From positions 1-64,000 of the forward strand of contig QCHH01000001.1 of NCBI GenBank assembly GCA_003279585.1: a stretch of DNA of 64,000 nt, written 5' to 3'. Positions 58,343 through 64,000 of the stretch are shown here, piece by piece (positions within the stretch are counted from its first letter, which is position 1; the number at the start of each line of letters is the position of its first letter). The DNA comes from Prochlorococcus sp. AG-402-A08. GTDB lineage: Bacteria; Cyanobacteriota; Cyanobacteriia; PCC-6307; Cyanobiaceae. Below the pieces are notes generated by a model, which had not been told where the DNA came from, ran no database searches, and was given only the letters and a program-made list of their open reading frames with translations. The translations under genes were made by a program, and so were the position numbers.

Positions 58343-58585
58343 ATGATTGAGCCATCGATTTGGTTGTCAGAAAAAGAAGCTAGCAAGGTTTTAAGAATTG
58401 ATGAGCAATCTTTAGAGGCACTGAGAGAAAGGGGGTATTTAAAGCCAGGCTCGCACTGGAGAAGTTCAAATGATCCTAAACAATTACCCTGGAAGCCAAA
58501 AGTTTTCTATTCTTTAAACGGGTGCAGAGAAGTTATTGAATATTGTCAGAACAATGATGCTTTTTTTAATCAGAAAGCAGCTTAA
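58343..58585 (+). CDS. Small hypothetical protein with excisionase/MerR-like helix-turn-helix appearance
   Basis: WLSEKEASKVLRIDEQSLEALRERGYLKPGSHWRSS...YSLNGCREVIEYC resembles winged-HTH excisionase pattern. Confidence 0.6.
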   Translation: MIEPSIWLSEKEASKVLRIDEQSLEALRERGYLKPGSHWRSSNDPKQLPWKPKVFYSLNGCREVIEYCQNNDAFFNQKAA

Positions 58586-58633
58586 AGAAAAAATAAAAGG
58601 CCTTTATGATTTTTATATTTTATCAATATTTTT

Positions 58634-58798
58634 TTAGGCCACTAGATTTTCATCTTTACAATCTTTGATAGACGTCTCGAGAATTGGGTAAAGAGAAATC
58701 ATTTTTCCGTATTGAGGCGATGTTCTATAAATATTCGCTTTTTTTCTATAGTGGTCTTCTGTTTCCATTTCTAGACTATTAAGTCGATTGAAGTCCAT
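58634..58798 (-). CDS. Small hypothetical protein, 54 aa (not in supplied ORF track)
   Basis: Manual reverse-strand translation: MDFNRLNSLEMETEDHYRKKANIYRTSPQYGKMISLYPILETSIKDCKDENLVA*. Confidence 0.45.
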   Translation of the reverse strand: MDFNRLNSLEMETEDHYRKKANIYRTSPQYGKMISLYPILETSIKDCKDENLVA

Positions 58799-59171
58799 GA
58801 TTGATTATCCAAAAGCATTTATTTATTTAATAGTTATAAATAACGTGAGCAAATTAATCTTTTATATTAATTACATATTTGCATGTATTTATATTGATTC
58901 TGAGACTTGATTGGTCTCGAATGGCTGATATAAATTCTTTTTTTGTATCAATTAATTCTTTAATTAAAAGGCATTGGTTTGGGAAATCGCTTAATTTTGT
59001 TGCCGTGACTCCTTGGTGTCAGTTTTTTTATTCTTTAAAACCTGCTTTTTTTGAAATTTTTTTATTTCATAGGATTTAAATAATAAAAAAAATTTACAGA
59101 TTCTTTCTCTTACATGAGTATTCGATGAAATTGAAGTATTCTCTGTTCGGTTTTGAAAAATAGAACTTCTA

Positions 59172-60224
59172 ATGCAGACCTATGGAAATTCAGCCGTCAC
59201 CTACGGGTGGTGGGCTGGTAACTCAGGGGTCACCAACCGTTCAGGCAAATTTATTGCTGCACATGCCGCTCATACCGGTTTGATTGCTTTCTGGGCTGGT
59301 GCCTTCACGTTATTTGAATTGGCTCGATTTGACCCTTCCGTACCAATGGGTCATCAGCCTTTAATTGCGCTTCCTCATTTAGCAGCTTTGGGTATAGGTT
59401 TCGATGAAACTGGAGCCTTTGTTGGTGGAAGTGCGGTTGTTGCAGTTGCTGTGTGTCATCTAGTTGGATCCATGGCTTATGGGGCAGGTGGATTGATGCA
59501 CTCTCTTCTTTTCTCTAGCGATATGCAGGAATCTTCTGTGCCACAGGCCAGAAAATTCAAGCTTGAATGGGACAACCCAGATAACCAGACTTTCATCCTT
59601 GGACATCATTTGATTTTCTTCGGTGTTGCATGTATTTGGTTTGTTGAATGGGCACGAATTCATGGCATCTACGATCCTGCTATTGGCGCTATTCGTCAGG
59701 TTGAATACGACCTTAACTTGAGTCATATCTGGGATCATCAGTTTGACTTCCTAACTATTGATAGTTTGGAAGATGTTATGGGGGGTCATGCTTTCTTGGC
59801 TTTCTTAGAAATAACTGGTGGTGCTTTCCATATCGCTACTAAGCAAGTCGGAGAATATACGAAGTTCAAAGGAGCTGGGCTTCTTTCTGCAGAAGCTATT
59901 CTTTCTTGGTCACTAGCTGGTATTGGCTGGATGGCAGTTGTCGCAGCATTTTGGAGTGCAACAAATACCACTGTGTACCCTGTTGAATGGTTTGGTGAAC
60001 CATTAGCACTTAAATTTGGAATCTCTCCTTATTGGATAGATACTGTGGATCTTCCAAATGGTGCTCATACTTCTCGTGCTTGGCTAGCTAATGTTCATTA
60101 CTACTTTGGATTCTTCTTTATTCAAGGTCACTTATGGCATGCCCTTAGGGCAATGGGATTCGATTTTAAACGAGTAACTGGTGCCTTAAGTAATCTTGAT
60201 ACTGCTTCAGTATCATTAAAATAG
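59172..60224 (+). CDS. pcb: Chlorophyll a/b-binding light-harvesting antenna protein (Pcb family)
   Basis: MQTYGNSAVTYGWWAGNSGVTNRSGKFIAAHAAHTGLIAFWAGAFTLFELARFDPSVPMGHQPLIALPHLA; CP43-like six-TM family, 350 aa without large lumenal loop. Confidence 0.95.
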   Translation: MQTYGNSAVTYGWWAGNSGVTNRSGKFIAAHAAHTGLIAFWAGAFTLFELARFDPSVPMGHQPLIALPHLAALGIGFDETGAFVGGSAVVAVAVCHLVGSMAYGAGGLMHSLLFSSDMQESSVPQARKFKLEWDNPDNQTFILGHHLIFFGVACIWFVEWARIHGIYDPAIGAIRQVEYDLNLSHIWDHQFDFLTIDSLEDVMGGHAFLAFLEITGGAFHIATKQVGEYTKFKGAGLLSAEAILSWSLAGIGWMAVVAAFWSATNTTVYPVEWFGEPLALKFGISPYWIDTVDLPNGAHTSRAWLANVHYYFGFFFIQGHLWHALRAMGFDFKRVTGALSNLDTASVSLK

Positions 60225-60245
60225 TTGAATAAATTTAACTAAGTA

Positions 60246-60273
60246 AAAAGCCCCATAATTTTGGGGCTTTTTT
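60246..60273 (+). terminator. Rho-independent terminator downstream of pcb
   Basis: AAAAGCCCC-ATAATTTT-GGGGCTTTTTT inverted repeat with T-run, 3' of pcb. Confidence 0.88.
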
Positions 60274-60524
60274 ATTGGCTTTTTTTATCAATCATTCCTT
60301 ATTATCAATGAGAATTAATAAAATTTCTTATTAGTTTGATATTTTAAAAATATTTATTTAATCGATTACTAATTATAGATTGATCTCATATTTACTAATA
60401 ATTAGAGTTAAGTAAATGATTTGATTGAGATATGATAAGAATCAAAATTACTTTTGATGTTAAATATTCAAATGGGATATTATTTTTTAGGAATTTTCAT
60501 TTACTTCCGCAAGCTTGTTGATAA

Positions 60525-61910
60525 ATGAGTCTGTCGTTTTTAGGTTTGGAAGACCTATATAAAATTAATGCAATCCCAACGTTAGTCCTTTCATTGGGTT
60601 TGCTTGGAATTATAGGAATTCTTCTAACTCTCGGTAGAAGATTGGATTCTGCTATGAAGTTGGAAAGATTTGGTATCCCCATAGCCCTTCTAGTTGGAGC
60701 ATTAGGATTTTTAATTGGTCCTTATGGACCTTTTTCTTTATTGCCAGAAAGGGTGCTGAATACTTGGATGCAATTACCAACTCCATTGCTTACTTTGGTC
60801 TTTGCGACCTTAATGTTAGGAAGACCTATTCCAAGAATTAGTGCTTTATGGAAACCAGTTGCTTCGCAGGCATTGCTCGGACTCTTACTAGGTTTTGGTC
60901 AATACGTTGTGGGTGGGATAATTGTGTTGTCATTTCTGCTTCCTTATTTAGGAGTGGATCCATTGATGGGATGCATTATTGAAGTTGGTTTTGAAGGAGG
61001 ACATGGAGCTGCGGCAATAATGGGAGATAGTTTTATGAAATTAGGATTCCCTGAGGGATTAGATCTGGGATTTGCAATGGCAACTGTAGGGTTACTTGCT
61101 TCTACTTTGCTAGGTAGCGGTTTAGTTGTTCTAGGTAGGTTCTTTGGATGGCTTGTCCCTGATGAAAAAGAGTTCACAAATGAGTTAAATGATATTGAAT
61201 TGGAATTTAAACCAATTGAACAACTTAAGTTACTTTTATATAATTTTGCTCTAATAGGATTAGCGGTCTTGGTTGGAATCTTTTTACTCTATTTTTTAAG
61301 GCTATCTTCGACTTATTTGAGTGATATAAGCAAGCAGGTGATATTAGCTTTTCCTGTATTTCCGTTGGCTTTGATGGGCTCTTTTTTAGTAAGATTTTCG
61401 TTAGAAAAAACTGGAAATGCCAACTTAGTCTCATCACTTTTTCAACGTGAGATTGGCATACTTTCAACAGATTTACTGATAATTACCGCTATGGCGGGAT
61501 TAAATTTACCTTTATTAGTTAACTACTGGCTTCCAATAACTATTTTAGCTATTGGTGGATTGATTTGGAATCTTGTAGGGATGTTGATTTTTTCTAGATT
61601 ATTTTTTAAAGAAGAATGGTTTGAAAGAGCAATAGCAGAGTTTGGTAACTCAACGGGAGTTGCAGCTAGTGGACTATTACTTTTGAGGTTAGCTGATCCC
61701 AGGAATGCTACTAATACATTACCTGTTTTTTCTATTAAGCAATTATTTTTACAACCTCTTCTTTCTGGAGGTTTAATTACTGTAATAGCTCCTTTGTTTA
61801 TAAGTAATTTTGGGCTTAGAGGGTGGACAGAATTTTGTGGATTAATTTCATTATCTTTATGCCTAATAGCAATATCTTTACAGTCAAAATATACAAAAGC
61901 CTCAGCATGA
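60525..61910 (+). CDS. Sodium/glutamate symporter (GltS)-like membrane protein
   Basis: Multi-TM; duplicated GltS-type motifs IIEVGFEGGHGAAAIMGDSF and AIAEFGNSTGVAASGLLLLRLADP. Confidence 0.8.
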   Translation: MSLSFLGLEDLYKINAIPTLVLSLGLLGIIGILLTLGRRLDSAMKLERFGIPIALLVGALGFLIGPYGPFSLLPERVLNTWMQLPTPLLTLVFATLMLGRPIPRISALWKPVASQALLGLLLGFGQYVVGGIIVLSFLLPYLGVDPLMGCIIEVGFEGGHGAAAIMGDSFMKLGFPEGLDLGFAMATVGLLASTLLGSGLVVLGRFFGWLVPDEKEFTNELNDIELEFKPIEQLKLLLYNFALIGLAVLVGIFLLYFLRLSSTYLSDISKQVILAFPVFPLALMGSFLVRFSLEKTGNANLVSSLFQREIGILSTDLLIITAMAGLNLPLLVNYWLPITILAIGGLIWNLVGMLIFSRLFFKEEWFERAIAEFGNSTGVAASGLLLLRLADPRNATNTLPVFSIKQLFLQPLLSGGLITVIAPLFISNFGLRGWTEFCGLISLSLCLIAISLQSKYTKASA

Positions 61911-61981
61911 CAATTAATATACTTAACTAAAGTTATAATTTATAGAAATATTAGTTTTAATAAACCATTTCCCTCCTTTAT

Positions 61982-62239
61982 ATGAACCGTCAAATTTACA
62001 AAGATATCCCACCTCAAGAATTAAAAGAAAAGTGGTTTAAAAGTCACCTACTTGGAAAAGAGGTTGAATTAAGAGATCTCTATGAGTTGCCTCAGGATCA
62101 GTTGGATTTAGTCATGGCAGAGACTGCAGAGTTTAGGAGCGATATAGGAAATAGAGATAGAAATCTAGGTAAATTTTGTACAGCTGGTTATTTTTTAGAG
62201 CTATCAAGAATCATTGACAAAAGAAGGGCATCAGAGTGA
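61982..62239 (+). CDS. Conserved-looking small hypothetical protein
   Basis: 85 aa ORF with ATG start, clean codon usage, no overlap with neighbours. Confidence 0.6.
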   Translation: MNRQIYKDIPPQELKEKWFKSHLLGKEVELRDLYELPQDQLDLVMAETAEFRSDIGNRDRNLGKFCTAGYFLELSRIIDKRRASE

Positions 62240-62254
62240 TTTTCTACTTTGTTT

Positions 62255-62920
62255 TCAAAAAAATATAGGTTCATCTTGCTTACGCCATGGTGCAGTCTTT
62301 TTCATTACTATTGGATAATTCTCATGCATAAAAAAATAATTTAACCAACTTCGTAAATATTTGATTTCATTATCTTGATCAAACTTTTCTATGTTCACTA
62401 TTCTAAATTGCCTTATAAATGGCCAGATAGCCCAATCAGCCAATGTTTCTTTTGCATCAACAAGAAACAACGGTTTCCCTTCGTTTGAAAATTCTTTTAA
62501 TCTGTTATTTAAAGATAAAAGTATTTTCATGGCAGCAGAACAATGAGTTTCTGATTCTTCAAAATTAAATCTAGATGCATATTTATACCGATCCAAATGA
62601 TATTTAAACACTTTATCATTTGTTTCTATAAGGCTAAAGATTTCTTTTGACTTTTCATTATTATTACCAAGATATAATTCATGCATATTTGATCTTTTAA
62701 TACTCCAGATCATTATCTCTAAGCTCTCGTCGATTACTTTATTTAAAGTAGTCCTTAAAACAGGTACAGTTGCTTTTTTAGAAATTTGAATTAATTCAAT
62801 AGGCTTGTTCTTCAGCTCGACCTCTCTTAACTCCACTACCTGATTTGTATTTAATAATGCCCATCTTGCTCTAATTGCGTAGGGACATCGCCTAAAGCTA
62901 TATAGAATATTGTGCTTCAT
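62255..62920 (-). CDS. Glutathione S-transferase-like protein
   Basis: LYSFRRCPYAIRARWALLNTNQVVELREVELKNKP...KATVPVLRT (CPYA thioredoxin-fold active site), C-terminal helical domain. Confidence 0.85.
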   Translation of the reverse strand: MKHNILYSFRRCPYAIRARWALLNTNQVVELREVELKNKPIELIQISKKATVPVLRTTLNKVIDESLEIMIWSIKRSNMHELYLGNNNEKSKEIFSLIETNDKVFKYHLDRYKYASRFNFEESETHCSAAMKILLSLNNRLKEFSNEGKPLFLVDAKETLADWAIWPFIRQFRIVNIEKFDQDNEIKYLRSWLNYFFMHENYPIVMKKTAPWRKQDEPIFF

Positions 62921-63106
62921 AATTTTCCTGTTAAAATCATCTTGTGCCTTATGCCTAGATATGATTAGTAATTGCTATGAATCATAAACAGAATATCCTT
63001 CAGAAGTATATCCTTTATGATTTTCTTTCGGAATTACATTTTACGATAAAAATATAATCCATTACTTTTATATTCCAAACGCTTCATTTCTCAAGAAAAT
63101 AAAATT

Positions 63107-63667
63107 ATGTCAGGATTTGTTTATTTAATGAAGAATGGTGATTTATATAAAATCGGATGTACAACTAATTTGGAAAGTGAGGCTATTAAAATGAAACCAG
63201 GTGAAATAATTTCTTCTTTCAAAACTAATGATCCCAAATCTTTTGAGGTTAGATTGCTAAGGCTTTATAAGAAAAAAAGAATTCCAGATACGAACTATTT
63301 TCGTTTATCTGAATCAGAAGTTAATAATTGTAAAAAACATTTAGAAGGCAAAAGTAATTTTCCAAAAAGCTTAAACGATGAGCTGAGAATAGGATTAAAT
63401 GGGTCTTTTTTTTTCGCGGCTATAACTTTTACGATTTCGTTACTTATTAACAAGATGTTTATATTTAGTTTCTTTCTTTCTATATTATTTGCCTCTATTC
63501 CTATGTGGTCACTTGCAATCCTTGGTAGTTTTGGAGGTTATGATATTGATGACCTTACACTTTTCTCGACAGTTTCTAATAGATTAAAAGGTTTTCTGAT
63601 AGCTATCTCTATGAGTTCAGTTGCATATGTTCTATATACTTTTTCTAGTCTCTCAGTTGCCTTTTAA
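63107..63667 (+). CDS. GIY-YIG / T5orf172-like N-terminal domain fused to hydrophobic C-terminal helices
   Basis: GFVYLMKNGDLYKIGCTTN at N-term, FEVRLLRLYKKKRIPDTNYFRLSESEV, then 2-3 hydrophobic segments. Confidence 0.7.
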   Translation: MSGFVYLMKNGDLYKIGCTTNLESEAIKMKPGEIISSFKTNDPKSFEVRLLRLYKKKRIPDTNYFRLSESEVNNCKKHLEGKSNFPKSLNDELRIGLNGSFFFAAITFTISLLINKMFIFSFFLSILFASIPMWSLAILGSFGGYDIDDLTLFSTVSNRLKGFLIAISMSSVAYVLYTFSSLSVAF

Positions 63668-63771
63668 TCTAAATAATTATTTTTTATTTCTATACATATA
63701 ATTTATAACTTCTTGCTTAATTATCAAATTATAGCTATTAATATATTTAATAGATAAATCCTTTTGCGAGC

Positions 63772-64000
63772 ATGAGCATTTCTGATTATCTTCAATTCTT
63801 AGAACCAATACAAGAACAGCTTAATAAGGTTTACTCAATCGCTTCTTTGGCTCTTACAGTTTTAATTTGTTTATGGCTATTCAATTTTATAGTTGGTCTC
63901 ATACAAAGAACGTATTCAGTAGGTAAAGCTATAGGAAGTTTTTATAGAAATTATTTTCATAAGTATCTTCGGAAGGCAATTCTTGGAGTTTTGAATACTT
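63772..64000 (+). CDS. Hypothetical membrane protein, 3'-truncated by window edge
   Basis: Open frame from ATG to window end: MSISDYLQFLEPIQEQLNKVYSIASLALTVLICLWLFNFIVGLIQRTYSVGKAIGSFYRNYFHKYLRKAILGVLNT...; one TM helix visible. Confidence 0.6.
   Translation, partial: MSISDYLQFLEPIQEQLNKVYSIASLALTVLICLWLFNFIVGLIQRTYSVGKAIGSFYRNYFHKYLRKAILGVLNT

Noticed and set aside
58879-59079. 66-aa plus-strand ORF upstream of pcb
   Set aside because: Phe/Leu/Ile-rich, AT-driven composition, no recognised motif; more likely part of the pcb upstream region. Not excluded.
1-64000. CRISPR arrays, tRNAs, rRNAs, transposons, prophage or defence genes
   Set aside because: No regularly spaced direct repeats, cloverleaf-like sequences, transposase/integrase ORFs or known defence domains were seen by eye; a tRNAscan/Infernal/PADLOC run would be needed to be certain.

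Overview
A 64 kb, gene-dense, AT-rich, intron-free bacterial chromosome segment. Gene content points to a marine picocyanobacterium, almost certainly Prochlorococcus: Pcb antenna gene, plastocyanin, NdhD, Ycf51, menD/menB for phylloquinone, glgA/glgB, and many picocyanobacterial hypotheticals. A low-light NATL-like strain is my guess, not proven. Most of the window is core metabolism: hisIE, clpB, petE, hemE, glgB, tamB-like, proA, folB, prlC-like, ndhD, thrB, glk, thrS, trpS, Mn/Zn ABC transporter, lepB, menD, menB, glgA, murF, glmU, aroA, ubiD, comB, amidase, murI, sds, acs, hisS, ugd, pcb, gltS-like. I saw no rRNA, tRNA, CRISPR array, transposase, prophage or recognizable defence island. 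The accessory-looking stretches are about 57.5-59.1 kb (small ORFs beside pcb) and about 62-64 kb (GST, GIY-YIG-like membrane protein, unknown membrane protein running off the edge). The best second-look items are: a degenerate GIY-YIG-like domain fused to membrane helices; an RGG-rich disordered protein heading an aminoacyl-tRNA synthetase operon; a PTPS/QueD-family protein with an altered Zn motif (HGY instead of HGH); an animal-type UDP-glucose dehydrogenase; a DnaQ-type exonuclease with an extra C-terminal module; and a 54-aa ORF absent from the supplied ORF track. I did not find a convincing new multi-gene system. All family calls are from memory of motifs; no searches were run.
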